A stretch of 64,000 bases of DNA from Aestuarierythrobacter sp037968495 (GCA_037968495.1 JBBKVP010000054.1:57009-121008), one strand, 5' to 3'; shown: positions 15,713-24,236, counted from the first letter of the stretch. Numbers and translations: made by a program. Notes: generated by a model not told the origin, from the sequence alone.

Positions 15713-17301
15713 GCGCGCCTTCTGAAACTACTTGCTTGAGCTTGCTCCCAATAGTCTGCGATCTTCGTGCTGCCCGGATCATCCAGCAAGACTTTGTCGT
15801 CCAGAAATTCGTAAATTTTGTCGACGGGGGCTGAATATGCGCCGTTCAGCCGCTCTCGCATGTCGCGTGGGGTGATTTGCCAGGGATTATCGAGGCCCAT
15901 CGCGACGACAATTTCGCGCAAGGAATGGACTGTCTGCTGCTGGAAACGGGCCACGCGCGGGCCCTTGTCTTCGATTACCAAACCGCTTTGACGCCATTTC
16001 TCCTGTGTCGCCACGCCGGTGGGGCAATCTCCGCGGTGGCATTGCATCGATTGGACGCAGCCGAGTGAGAACATGAAGGGCCGGGCGGCGTTGCACCAAT
16101 CAGCGCCCAGCGCGAAGGCTTTGGCCATGCCGGCGCCAGAGTGGATTTTTCCGGCTGCTGCCAGTTTGACCTTATCCTTCAGACCCACGCCGACAAGCGC
16201 ATTGCGGACCCAGATGAGCCCTTCTCGCAACGGCATGCCGACACTGTTGGATAATTCGAGCGGAGCCGCGCCGGTCCCGCCTTCCGCCCCGTCTACGGTA
16301 ATGAAATCAGGTCTGATTCCAGTCTCGAGCATTGCCTTTGAAATGGCGAGAATTTCATGCGGCTGACCGACACAAAGCTTTATGCCAACGGGTTTGCCGC
16401 CGGAAAGTTCTCGGAGCTGGGTGACCCAATGCAACATTTCGATTGGTGTGGAGAATGTTGTGTGCGCTGCCGGAGAATAGACTGTTTCCCAAGCCGTTAC
16501 GCCGCGTGCCTCGGCGATTTCCGGTGTTACTTTTGAACCGGGGAGGACGCCGCCATGACCGGGCTTGGCTCCTTGGCTGAGCTTAATTTCGATCATCTTG
16601 ACCGCATCACCATTAGCATTTTCAGCAAATAATCCGGCGTCGAAACTGCCGTCCTTGGCACGGCACCCGAAATAACCGCTACCCAGTTCCCAGATCAGGT
16701 CACCGCCATGCGCGCGGTGGTATTTGCTGATGCTGCCTTCACCGGTATTATGAGCGAAACCGCCGATACTGGCGCCCAGATTAAGTGCCTCTATAGCCTT
16801 TGCCGATAGTGCGCCGAAGCTCATTGCAGAAATGTTGAGTAGGGCGGAATTGTAAGGCTTGGCGCAGGTCCCTTTGCCAACATTTACGCGCCAGTACCCG
16901 GGGGCTTCCTCTTTCGGAACGATAGAATGGTCAAGCCACTCATATTCGTCCGAATATACGTCGAGTTCGGTGCCCATCGGGTGGGAATCGAGCTCTCCTT
17001 TAGCGCGGGCGTAGATGAGGCTGCGTTGTTCATGGTTGAAGGGGCGGCCTTCCAGATCGCCTTCGACGAAATAGGACCGGATAAATGGCCGCAGATCCTC
17101 CGAAATCCATCGAAGCCTGGCGATCAACGGATAGTTTCGCCTCAGCGCATGCTTGCGCTGGAAGAAGTCGAGCAGAGCTATCAAAAGGGCTGGAACGAGC
17201 AGTATCAATGCCAGGTGGAGGGGGGCAAGTAGCACGGATCCAGTGACCGCCGCGATTAGAAGGACAGGTATCAGATAGCGCGGTGCGGTCAGACTGCTCA
17301 T
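15709..17301 (-). CDS. FMN-binding glutamate synthase family protein, membrane-anchored
   Basis: The 530-residue protein resembles the central/FMN domain of GltB without the amidotransferase part. Two hydrophobic segments (about 6-44) precede the barrel, which has 'ISAMSFGALSAKAIEALNLG', 'GAKPGHGGVLPGSKVTPEIA', 'TVDGAEGGTGAAPLELSNSV' and a cysteine cluster 'GCVQSMQCHRGDCPTGV' matching the GltB [3Fe-4S] site. True substrate is unknown. ATG 17301 has GAGGAAA upstream; a longer in-frame start at 17379 lacks this. It is on the strand opposite to the surrounding cluster. Confidence 0.88.
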   Translation of the reverse strand: MSSLTAPRYLIPVLLIAAVTGSVLLAPLHLALILLVPALLIALLDFFQRKHALRRNYPLIARLRWISEDLRPFIRSYFVEGDLEGRPFNHEQRSLIYARAKGELDSHPMGTELDVYSDEYEWLDHSIVPKEEAPGYWRVNVGKGTCAKPYNSALLNISAMSFGALSAKAIEALNLGASIGGFAHNTGEGSISKYHRAHGGDLIWELGSGYFGCRAKDGSFDAGLFAENANGDAVKMIEIKLSQGAKPGHGGVLPGSKVTPEIAEARGVTAWETVYSPAAHTTFSTPIEMLHWVTQLRELSGGKPVGIKLCVGQPHEILAISKAMLETGIRPDFITVDGAEGGTGAAPLELSNSVGMPLREGLIWVRNALVGVGLKDKVKLAAAGKIHSGAGMAKAFALGADWCNAARPFMFSLGCVQSMQCHRGDCPTGVATQEKWRQSGLVIEDKGPRVARFQQQTVHSLREIVVAMGLDNPWQITPRDMRERLNGAYSAPVDKIYEFLDDKVLLDDPGSTKIADYWEQAQASSFRRRA

Positions 17302-17420
17302 CAAATTTTCCTCAATCACGGTGTCGCTGCGCCCTATCGCGAGGCACTGGGCCTTGCCAAGTGGGCATGGGACGCCCAAATCTTATGAGACGGCCACAGA
17401 AGCCCAACGGAGAAGAGTGT

Positions 17421-17693
17421 ATGAAGGTCCACGTCGAAATCGATTGCACGCCCGAAGAGGCGCGCACTTTCATGGGTTTGCCCGATGTCGGTAAAGCGAA
17501 TGACATCTATGTCGATATGATGTCGAAGGCGATGAAGGGGGTTTCGAGCCCTGATCAGCTTACAGAATATGCCAAAAACCTCGCCCCAATGGGCCAGATG
17601 GGCATGAAATTGTTTCAGAATTTCGTTGAAGGCGGTCTGAATGCAGGAGCCATGGCGGCGAGCAAAGCTTCCAAGAAGAAGTCCAGCGACTGA
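17421..17693 (+). CDS. DUF6489 family protein
   Basis: The 90-residue protein begins 'MKVHVEIDCTPEEARTFMGL' and contains 'DVGKANDIYVDMMSKAM' and a Met/Gly-rich 'LAPMGQMGMKLFQNFVEGG', ending in a Lys/Ser tail. This matches a small alphaproteobacterial family of unknown function. ATG 17421 follows a GGAGAAGAG stretch. It sits between the glutamate-synthase-like gene and mnmE, about 70 bases before mnmE. Confidence 0.75.
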   Translation: MKVHVEIDCTPEEARTFMGLPDVGKANDIYVDMMSKAMKGVSSPDQLTEYAKNLAPMGQMGMKLFQNFVEGGLNAGAMAASKASKKKSSD

Positions 17694-17763
17694 GCCAGAA
17701 ACTGAGGCAGAGACTGAGATAGCCCGTTTCTCGCGCTAGCCAGTTCCTGTAACAGACTCCGCG

Positions 17764-19035
17764 ATGGACACAATTTTTGCCCTGTCGAGTGGTGCGCCAC
17801 CCGCTGCCATAGCGGTTATGCGGATCAGCGGGCCTCATACAGCCGATACGGTACGCAGTTTGGCAGGCAGATTACCTACTCCGCGCCGTGCGAGCCTCGT
17901 ATCACTCCGAGATAAGACTGGTTCGAAGCTTGATGAGGCCTTGGCGTTGTGGTTTCCGGGCCCGGCGAGCGCGACGGGTGAGGATTGCGCCGAATTCCAT
18001 CTCCATGGGGGCAGGGCCATCGTTTCGGCGGTTGAGACAGCCTTGAGTGACGTCGAAGGTCTGCGGCCTGCAAAGCCGGGCGAGTTTACTCGCCGGTCAT
18101 TTGCCAATGGCCGCATTGACCTTGCGCAGGCTGAAGGGCTGGCTGACCTTCTCGAGGCGGAAACCGAGCTGCAGCGCCGTTCTGCAATGGCACTGGCTAG
18201 CGGTGCCTTATCCGAGAAGGTGACTGCTTGGCGCGAAGAGGTGCTCGTCTTGTCGGCGCTGGTTGAATCGGCACTGGACTTCGCGGATGAGGATGACGTC
18301 GATCCGCTGCCGGGCGATTTCACCGCGAAGCTGTCTGCGCTTGCGAGCGAGTTGGATGATTGGCTTGACCGACCCAAGGCGGAGGCCCTGAAAGAGGGCT
18401 ACCGGATAGCGCTAGCTGGACCACCAAACGCCGGAAAATCAACGTTATTCAATGCATTAGTTGAAAGTGAAGCGGCAATTGCTTCTCCTACAGCTGGCAC
18501 AACGCGTGACGTCTTGACGCGTTCGGTCGCTCTGGGCGGGATTCCGCTAACATTAGTCGACATGGCTGGTCTTCGGGACGAAAGTTCAGATGACATCGAA
18601 GCAATTGGCATCGGCCGCGCACGCGCCGAGTTGGTTAGGGCGGATCTGGTCTTGTGGCTCGGACCTGAGGGCGAAGGGCCAGATGGCTCTTGGGAAGTCG
18701 AACCTCGGATTGACGAAGGTGGTGGTGCGACCAAGACCTCGCCAGATCACCGTATTTCAGCTGTTAGCGGCGAGGGGATGAATGAGTTCCGTGATGCAAT
18801 CATAGTGCACGCCCGTAATGCAATGCCGAAGCCGGGCGATGTCGCTCTCAATGCCCGCCAGTCGGGCTTGATCGCGGAAGCTGCTGATGCTTTGCGGGGC
18901 GAGGTACCCGATGACCTCTTGATCCTCGGAGAGAACTTGCGGGTATGTCGCTCGGCGTTTGACCGTTTGGTCGGGCGGTCAGGCACTGAAGATATGCTCG
19001 ACACGCTGTTTGGACGGTTCTGTATCGGTAAGTGA
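17764..19035 (+). CDS. mnmE: tRNA uridine-34 modification GTPase MnmE
   Basis: The 423-residue protein has the N-terminal folate-binding domain ('DTIFALSSGAPPAAIAVMRI'), the helical domain, an inserted G domain with P-loop 'GPPNAGKSTLFNAL' (about 219-232), 'TAGTTRDV' and 'LVDMAGLRD', and the invariant C-terminus 'FGRFCIGK' with the catalytic Cys. With MnmG it makes the cmnm5 modification of tRNA wobble uridines. No NKxD motif is seen where G4 belongs; the segment reads 'GGGATKTSPDHRISAVSGEG', a notable departure. First gene of the conserved mnmE-mnmG-rsmG-parA-parB string. Confidence 0.93.
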   Translation: MDTIFALSSGAPPAAIAVMRISGPHTADTVRSLAGRLPTPRRASLVSLRDKTGSKLDEALALWFPGPASATGEDCAEFHLHGGRAIVSAVETALSDVEGLRPAKPGEFTRRSFANGRIDLAQAEGLADLLEAETELQRRSAMALASGALSEKVTAWREEVLVLSALVESALDFADEDDVDPLPGDFTAKLSALASELDDWLDRPKAEALKEGYRIALAGPPNAGKSTLFNALVESEAAIASPTAGTTRDVLTRSVALGGIPLTLVDMAGLRDESSDDIEAIGIGRARAELVRADLVLWLGPEGEGPDGSWEVEPRIDEGGGATKTSPDHRISAVSGEGMNEFRDAIIVHARNAMPKPGDVALNARQSGLIAEAADALRGEVPDDLLILGENLRVCRSAFDRLVGRSGTEDMLDTLFGRFCIGK

Positions 19036-19051
19036 TGTTCCACGTGGAACA
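19036..19051. promoter_or_regulatory. parS: parS centromere site, variant TGTTCCACGTGGAACA
   Basis: A perfect 16-base palindrome that differs from the canonical parS (TGTTTCACGTGAAACA) by one symmetrical base pair per arm. It starts immediately after the mnmE stop, in the 96-base gap before mnmG. ParB should bind here and spread. Confidence 0.9.
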
Positions 19052-19131
19052 ATGAACAATCGGGGCCTTTTGAGCCCTTCACATGAAACTTCGTTTGGTT
19101 GTGCGCTGGTAATCGCTATATCGGCGGAACA

Positions 19132-20988
19132 ATGAAACCTCGTGATATCCTTGTAATTGGCGGCGGGCACGCCGGCGTGGAGGCCGCAGCCGTAGCAGCC
19201 CGCATGGGCGCGCGTGTTGGGCTCGTGAGTTTCGACCTCGATGCAATTGGAGCGATGAGCTGCAATCCGGCGATTGGCGGATTGGGCAAAGGGCATCTTG
19301 TTCGTGAGGTTGACGCCTTTGACGGCCTGATCGCTAAGGCCGCAGATGCTGCCGCGATTCACTACCGAATGCTCAACCGGTCAAAGGGTAGCGCGGTGTG
19401 GGGGCCGCGGATTCAGGCCGACCGGAAGCTATTCAAGGCCTCGATCCAGGAGCAATTGAAGGATCAGGGCGACCTAGAGTTGATCACTGGCGAGGCTGCA
19501 GCGCTTATTCTGAAGGGCGGGCAGGCCCGAGGGCTCGTGCTGAGCGATGGGACCAAGCTTGAGGCTGAGAGCGTTATCCTATGCACTGGAACATTCCTCG
19601 GCGGGACGCTGTTTCGCGGAGAGGAACGGCTAACTGGCGGCCGGATTGGTGAAGGTTCCGCGCAAAGACTGGCGGAGCAGATGCGCGGTGCTGACTTACC
19701 AATGGCGAGGCTGAAAACCGGGACCCCCCCCAGGCTCGATGGCCGCACCATCGACTGGTCAAGGCTGGTGGAACAGCCATCTGATGATGAAGCGTGGACG
19801 ATGTCCGACATGAACCGGCGTCGCACCAATCCTCAGGTTTTCTGCGCTATTACCCGCACGAACCAGCGCGCGCACGACATCATTCGCGCGAACCTTGACC
19901 GTTCGCCGCTGTTCGGCGGTGCGATTCAGGGCGAGGGGCCGCGTTACTGCCCATCGATTGAGGACAAGATTCACCGCTTCGGCGACCGCGACGGCCATCA
20001 GGTGTTTCTCGAGCCAGAAGGCCTCGGCACCGAGATGGTCTATCCCAACGGTATCAGCACTTCTTTACCGACGGATGTTCAGCTTGCCATGCTGCGGAGT
20101 ATGGAGGGCTTAGAGCGGGTCGACATGACAGTGCCCGGTTATGCGGTGGAATATGATCATATAGACCCCCGTGCATTACATCCTTCGCTTGAGGTGCGGG
20201 CGATTCCAGGTCTCTACTGCGCAGGACAGATTAACGGTACGACCGGCTATGAAGAGGCGGCAGCACAAGGACTGATGGCTGGGATGCACGCAGCGGCGAG
20301 GGTCTTGGACCGGGGCTTGCCGGCGCTGGATCGGTCAAATTCCTATATGGCCGTCATGGTCGATGACTTGACCTTGCACGGGGTGAGTGAACCATACCGG
20401 ATGCTTACCGCGCGCGCTGAGTACCGGCTGCGTTTGCGGGCAAATAATTCGACCACGCGGCTGACACCGATGGCGATTGAAGTCGGCTGCGTTGGAACAG
20501 ACCGCGCCGACATGCTGAAGCGCAGGATGGATGTTCGCGCGAAATGGCATGAAGCTCTTGAGACTGATGTGTCTGCTGCGACACTCTCTGCGGCGGGTCT
20601 GCCTGTCCGCCAAGACAGTGGGCGGCGGCGCTTATCTGATTGGCTTCGTTTCGGCGGTGTCGATTTGACCGGACTTGCGGAATGGCTTCCAGCGGATCTG
20701 GACCCCCTGACCGAGGCTGCAGCCGAAGTTGCGGAGGATTGCGCATACGCACCCTATCTCGCGCGGCAGGATTCGGAGCTCCGTGACTTGAAAGCCAGTG
20801 AGAACGTGCTTTTGGGCGTTGATTACCGATTCCGTGAAGTGCCGGGATTATCGAATGAAATGATCGAACGGCTGGAAGCGTCGCGGCCAGCGAACCTCGC
20901 TGCAGCCGGCCGAATTTCCGGAATCACCCCAGCAGCATTGGCGGCACTGCTTGTCCATGCACGCAAACAGGCAGTCATCGCCGCATGA
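19132..20988 (+). CDS. mnmG: tRNA uridine-34 modification enzyme MnmG (GidA)
   Basis: The 618-residue flavoprotein has the FAD-binding 'ILVIGGGHAGVEAAAVAARM', the signature 'MSCNPAIGGLGKGHLVREVD', 'GTPPRLDGRTIDWSRL', 'YCPSIEDKIHRFGDRDGHQ' and the C-terminal MnmE-binding helical domain ending 'ISGITPAALAALLVHARK'. It works with MnmE on tRNA. ATG 19132 is used; an earlier in-frame start at 19099 lacks support. Its stop overlaps the rsmG start by four bases. Confidence 0.96.
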   Translation: MKPRDILVIGGGHAGVEAAAVAARMGARVGLVSFDLDAIGAMSCNPAIGGLGKGHLVREVDAFDGLIAKAADAAAIHYRMLNRSKGSAVWGPRIQADRKLFKASIQEQLKDQGDLELITGEAAALILKGGQARGLVLSDGTKLEAESVILCTGTFLGGTLFRGEERLTGGRIGEGSAQRLAEQMRGADLPMARLKTGTPPRLDGRTIDWSRLVEQPSDDEAWTMSDMNRRRTNPQVFCAITRTNQRAHDIIRANLDRSPLFGGAIQGEGPRYCPSIEDKIHRFGDRDGHQVFLEPEGLGTEMVYPNGISTSLPTDVQLAMLRSMEGLERVDMTVPGYAVEYDHIDPRALHPSLEVRAIPGLYCAGQINGTTGYEEAAAQGLMAGMHAAARVLDRGLPALDRSNSYMAVMVDDLTLHGVSEPYRMLTARAEYRLRLRANNSTTRLTPMAIEVGCVGTDRADMLKRRMDVRAKWHEALETDVSAATLSAAGLPVRQDSGRRRLSDWLRFGGVDLTGLAEWLPADLDPLTEAAAEVAEDCAYAPYLARQDSELRDLKASENVLLGVDYRFREVPGLSNEMIERLEASRPANLAAAGRISGITPAALAALLVHARKQAVIAA

Positions 20989-21623
20989 TCGAAACTGAAC
21001 AGCAAGCCCGCAAATATGTTGCGGAACTTTGCGACGCACCGGCAATGGATCGCCTCGACCGGTTCGCGGCACTTTTGACGGAAGAGGCCGGGCTTCAGAA
21101 CCTCGTTTCCAAATCGTCGCTGGAGCATATGTGGGTGCGACATCTTGCTGATAGCGCTCAGCTTTTGGAGCATGTTTCACGTGAAACAGATGGCTCTTGG
21201 CTTGATTTAGGCACCGGGGCAGGGCTGCCAGGGATTGTCATTGCGCTCATGCGGCCGGGACAAAAGATGCGTCTAGTCGAATCGCGACGTAAACGGATCG
21301 ACTGGCTTGAAAGGTGCATTGATCACTTCGAACTCGGAAATTGCAGTGTCGACGGCGCTCGTTTGGAGAATGTCGAGACCTTTGAAGCTAGTGTAATTTC
21401 GGCGCGGGCGTTCGCTCCGTTACCTGTTTTGCTCAAACTATCCGCACGGTTTTCCACACGGCATACCGTTTGGGTGTTGCCGAAAGGGCGTTCGGCGGCG
21501 CAAGAATTGGCAGACAGTAAGCCGGCGACGCGCAAAATGTTCCACGTGGAACAGTCGAAGACCAGCGAAGAAGCGCAGATATTGGTCGGTAGGGGTCACA
21601 TAAAGGAACGTCACAAGTCATGA
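20985..21623 (+). CDS. rsmG: 16S rRNA (guanine-527-N7)-methyltransferase RsmG (GidB)
   Basis: The 212-residue SAM-dependent enzyme has motif I 'WLDLGTGAGLPGIVIALMRP' and the downstream 'RLVESRRKRIDWLERC'. It methylates G527 of 16S rRNA; loss gives low-level streptomycin resistance. Two parS palindromes lie inside the coding sequence, specifying 'HVSRETDG' and 'FHVEQS'. The 3' end overlaps parA by four bases. Confidence 0.95.
   Translation: MIETEQQARKYVAELCDAPAMDRLDRFAALLTEEAGLQNLVSKSSLEHMWVRHLADSAQLLEHVSRETDGSWLDLGTGAGLPGIVIALMRPGQKMRLVESRRKRIDWLERCIDHFELGNCSVDGARLENVETFEASVISARAFAPLPVLLKLSARFSTRHTVWVLPKGRSAAQELADSKPATRKMFHVEQSKTSEEAQILVGRGHIKERHKS
21173..21188. promoter_or_regulatory. parS: parS centromere site, exact consensus TGTTTCACGTGAAACA
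   Basis: An exact match to the canonical 16-base bacterial parS, placed inside rsmG and about 0.45 kb before parA. Confidence 0.95.
21538..21553. promoter_or_regulatory. parS: parS centromere site, variant TGTTCCACGTGGAACA
   Basis: Same palindrome as at 19036, here in the C-terminal coding part of rsmG, about 67 bases before parA. Confidence 0.92.
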
Positions 21624-22396
21624 TTCGGATCGCAATTGCCAATCAGAAGGGCGGGGTGGGCAAGACCACTACAGCCATCAATATTGCGACAGCCATGGCT
21701 GCAACCGGCTGGAAAACACTTCTAGTCGACCTCGATCCCCAGGGTAACGCGTCGACAGGGCTCGGTATCAATGCGGCGGACCGTGATCGTTCGAGTTACG
21801 AGCTGATCGTCGACCGAGCTCCCCTTGCGAATTGCATCATGCCGACGAGTATTCCGGGGTTAGACATAGTCCCGGCGACCGAAGACCTCAGTGGCGCAGA
21901 AATTGAGTTGGTGTCAGTGACCGAACGGACTGACCGCCTTCGTGCCGCTCTGTCCGGGCCCACCGGCTACGATATTTGCTTCATTGATTGTCCGCCGTCG
22001 CTCGGTTTGCTGACGCTCAATGCTTTGGGCGCAGCGGACACTTTGCTTGTACCGCTGCAATGCGAGTTCTTCGCCCTGGAGGGCCTCAGCCAGCTTCTGC
22101 AGACGGTTGAACGGATTCAGCAGCGTTTCAACCCCGATTTGGGCATCGTTGGTATCGTTCTGACTATGTTTGACCGCCGCAACCGCCTGACCGACCAAGT
22201 TTCGGATGATGTTCGGGATTGCTTGGGTAAGTTGGTCTTTGAAGCGGTGATCCCGCGTAATGTTCGTCTGTCTGAAGCGCCAAGCCACGGGCTTCCAGCG
22301 CTTGTTTACGATCATTCCTGCGCGGGCAGCCGTGCTTATATGGCATTGGCCCGCGAGTTGATCGGTCGCCTGCCCGAAAAAAGGAAAGCCGCATGA
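21620..22396 (+). CDS. parA: chromosome partitioning ATPase ParA
   Basis: The 258-residue Walker-type ATPase has the deviant P-loop 'NQKGGVGKTTTAINIATAM' near the N-terminus, 'LLVDLDPQGNASTGLGI' and 'YDICFIDCPPSLGLLTLNAL'. The short N-terminus without a DNA-binding extension is typical of chromosomal (Soj-type) ParA. It moves ParB-parS complexes over the nucleoid. It overlaps rsmG and parB by four bases each, so the three genes are likely coupled. Confidence 0.96.
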   Translation: MIRIAIANQKGGVGKTTTAINIATAMAATGWKTLLVDLDPQGNASTGLGINAADRDRSSYELIVDRAPLANCIMPTSIPGLDIVPATEDLSGAEIELVSVTERTDRLRAALSGPTGYDICFIDCPPSLGLLTLNALGAADTLLVPLQCEFFALEGLSQLLQTVERIQQRFNPDLGIVGIVLTMFDRRNRLTDQVSDDVRDCLGKLVFEAVIPRNVRLSEAPSHGLPALVYDHSCAGSRAYMALARELIGRLPEKRKAA

Positions 22397-23370
22397 GTGA
22401 TCCGTCTGACCCAATTCGCCTGACAGGTACTCCTGCTCCGGCAGCCAAGGTGATACCGCGCAAGTTGGGCAAGGGCCTTGGTGCGCTCTTGGGTGAAACA
22501 AGGCGAGAAGAGCCCCTTGTGCAACCACCAATGCGAACAGGCGATGATAGTTTTTTTAAAACAATGTCTTCCGGAGATTCCGGCTTGTGGATGTTGGCCG
22601 TTTCGGCAATCGAACCGCACCCTGACCAGCCTCGCCGCCACTTTGATGAAAAGGCGCTTGACGAACTTGCTGCCTCGATTGCTGCACGTGGGGTGATCCA
22701 ACCGATTATTGTTAGGCCCCATATTGGCGGCCGATATCAGCTAGTCGCCGGCGAGCGTCGCTGGCGCGCAGCGCAGAAAGCGCGTCTGCATGAAATCCCG
22801 GCCCTTGTTCGCGATTTGAATGAACGCGACGTGATGACGCTCGCTCTGATCGAGAATATTCAGCGCGAAGATCTCAATCCCGTCGAAGAGGCACGTGCCT
22901 ACGCCCGTCTTGCCGATAGCGAGGGGCTAACCCAGGCAGAAATTGCCGGGATGGTCGATAAGTCGCGTAGCCATGTCGCCAATTTGCAGCGTTTGCTCGC
23001 TTTGCCCGCCAGCGTGCTTGATCTTGTCGAAGATGGTTCGCTCGGCATGGGCCATGCCCGCGCTCTGATCGGCCATGATGAAGCCGAAGCTCTCGCAAAG
23101 AAGGCCGTTTCGGCGAAACTTTCGGTGCGCGATGTTGAAAAAATGGCCCGATCTGGCGACGCGCCGGCTCAGCGTAAGGCGCGGGCGCCGCGTGATTCTG
23201 CAAAAGATGCAGATATTGCTGCTGTTCAGAACCATCTCGAGGAGTTTCTCGGGATGAGCGTGAAGATCGCTACGGATACTGATCCGCGTTCTGGAACGGT
23301 TTCGATCAAATATCGCACTCTCGATCAGCTTGACCTGCTTTGTCAGCGTCTGACTGGCGGCGATATTTAG
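22393..23370 (+). CDS. parB: chromosome partitioning protein ParB
   Basis: The 325-residue CTPase/DNA-binding protein has the basic N-terminal ParA-interacting stretch 'KVIPRKLGKGLGALLGETRR', the ParB/Srx domain with 'AIEPHPDQPRRHFDEKALDE' and 'VAGERRWRAAQKARL', then 'ALIENIQREDLNPVEEARAY', the helix-turn-helix 'LTQAEIAGMVDKSRSHVANL' and a C-terminal dimerisation segment. It loads at parS and clamps DNA. All three parS sites in the window lie within 3.4 kb upstream of its start. Confidence 0.96.
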   Translation: MSDPSDPIRLTGTPAPAAKVIPRKLGKGLGALLGETRREEPLVQPPMRTGDDSFFKTMSSGDSGLWMLAVSAIEPHPDQPRRHFDEKALDELAASIAARGVIQPIIVRPHIGGRYQLVAGERRWRAAQKARLHEIPALVRDLNERDVMTLALIENIQREDLNPVEEARAYARLADSEGLTQAEIAGMVDKSRSHVANLQRLLALPASVLDLVEDGSLGMGHARALIGHDEAEALAKKAVSAKLSVRDVEKMARSGDAPAQRKARAPRDSAKDADIAAVQNHLEEFLGMSVKIATDTDPRSGTVSIKYRTLDQLDLLCQRLTGGDI

Positions 23371-23376
23371 GCCGCC
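23356..23376 (+). terminator. possible hairpin at the end of parB
   Basis: GGCGGC and GCCGCC form a perfect six-base stem around the parB stop codon. No U tract follows, so it may only protect the 3' end. Confidence 0.25.
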
Positions 23377-23520
23377 GATTTAGGCTCTCTATATAGGGGT
23401 CTTCTGAAACAGTCTCCCAAGCCCCTTAAAAGTTAACGGAAAACTATTGCCGTGTTAACCAAAGGCGGCAAGGAAGATTGAACCTCCCGCTCCTATAAAG
23501 CGTCCATCGGATGGGGATCA

Positions 23521-23535
23521 CCCCGTTCGCCGGGG
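23521..23535 (+). promoter_or_regulatory. GC-rich hairpin in the 5' leader of the DUF4402 gene
   Basis: CCCCG / CGGGG pairs around a five-base loop, 51 bases before the start codon, inside a longer GC-rich region (23511-23554) that can also pair GGGGC with GCCCC. It may stabilise a strongly expressed message. Inference only. Confidence 0.35.
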
Positions 23536-23586
23536 CTGCCTAGGGGGTGGCCCCAGTCAGAATTCTTTGGAAGGGACCAGATCCAG

Positions 23587-24123
23587 ATGACTAACAAATT
23601 CCGTATTGGCGCCGCCGGCGTCACTCTCGTTGCCGCACTTGGCATGACTTCGGCCGCAAATGCCGCCGACACTGCAACTGCAACTGCAGAAGCTGAAATT
23701 CTTAGCGCTCTGACGCTTACCGCTGTTGATATACTTGACTTCGGTCAGGTCGCTGTAAATGGCGCCGGTGCCGTTCGCGTTGCCGCTGACACTGCTACGG
23801 CACCGTCGGCTTGCTCTGCTAATCTGGTTTGCATTGGCGCGACTTCCGCTGCGTCGTTCTCCGTAGAAGGCTCTGCTGACCAGAATGTCGATATTACACT
23901 TCCTAATAACGCCAACCTCTATCTTGGTGGCGACATCACCAAGACCCTCGCTTCGGAAATCCTGGTTCTGAACCAGATCGTTTCAAGTGAGGTCGGGGAC
24001 GTTGCTGCACTTGACACTGCAGGCGATGGTTCGTTCCTTGTCGGCGGACGTCTCGTATTTGACGGCACGGAAGTGGCAGGAAACTATTCCGGCACATTCA
24101 ACGTATCGGTCGAATATCAGTAA
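23587..24123 (+). CDS. DUF4402 domain secreted protein, likely fibre or surface subunit
   Basis: The 178-residue protein has a clear signal peptide (cleavage near 'TSAANAADT', about residue 27). The mature part is Ala/Thr/Val-rich and beta-like: 'EAEILSALTLTAVDILDFGQ', a Cys pair in 'PSACSANLVCIGATS', and the terminal 'NYSGTFNVSVEYQ' strand typical of DUF4402. That family resembles pilin-like subunits assembled by chaperone-usher machines. AAGGGA is present about 12 bases upstream of the ATG. A strong terminator follows, so the subunit can be transcribed apart from its chaperone and usher. Confidence 0.85.
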   Translation: MTNKFRIGAAGVTLVAALGMTSAANAADTATATAEAEILSALTLTAVDILDFGQVAVNGAGAVRVAADTATAPSACSANLVCIGATSAASFSVEGSADQNVDITLPNNANLYLGGDITKTLASEILVLNQIVSSEVGDVAALDTAGDGSFLVGGRLVFDGTEVAGNYSGTFNVSVEYQ

Positions 24124-24157
24124 GACTTTCGGCGATTAACTTCGCCAAAGAATCAAC

Positions 24158-24191
24158 GGGGCCGTTCCGCAGCATGCGGCGCGGCCCTTTT
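24158..24191 (+). terminator. strong factor-independent terminator after the DUF4402 gene
   Basis: GGGCCG pairs with CGGCCC, with an inner CCGCA/TGCGG stem, followed by TTTT. This is one of the clearest intrinsic terminators in the window. Confidence 0.85.
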
Positions 24192-24221
24192 GCGTTTAAG
24201 TAGCCGCCTTGTCAGACATGG

Positions 24222-24236
24222 TTTACGCGAAATTAA
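24222..24236. promoter_or_regulatory. CtrA-like box upstream of the chaperone gene
   Basis: TTTA, seven bases, then TTAA: one mismatch from the alphaproteobacterial CtrA consensus TTAA-N7-TTAA. It lies 77 bases before the chaperone ATG. Regulation by CtrA is inferred. Confidence 0.4.

Noticed and set aside
17699..17722. Imperfect tandem repeat before mnmE
   Set aside because: Two copies of about 12 bases with mismatches; too short and degenerate to call a repeat.
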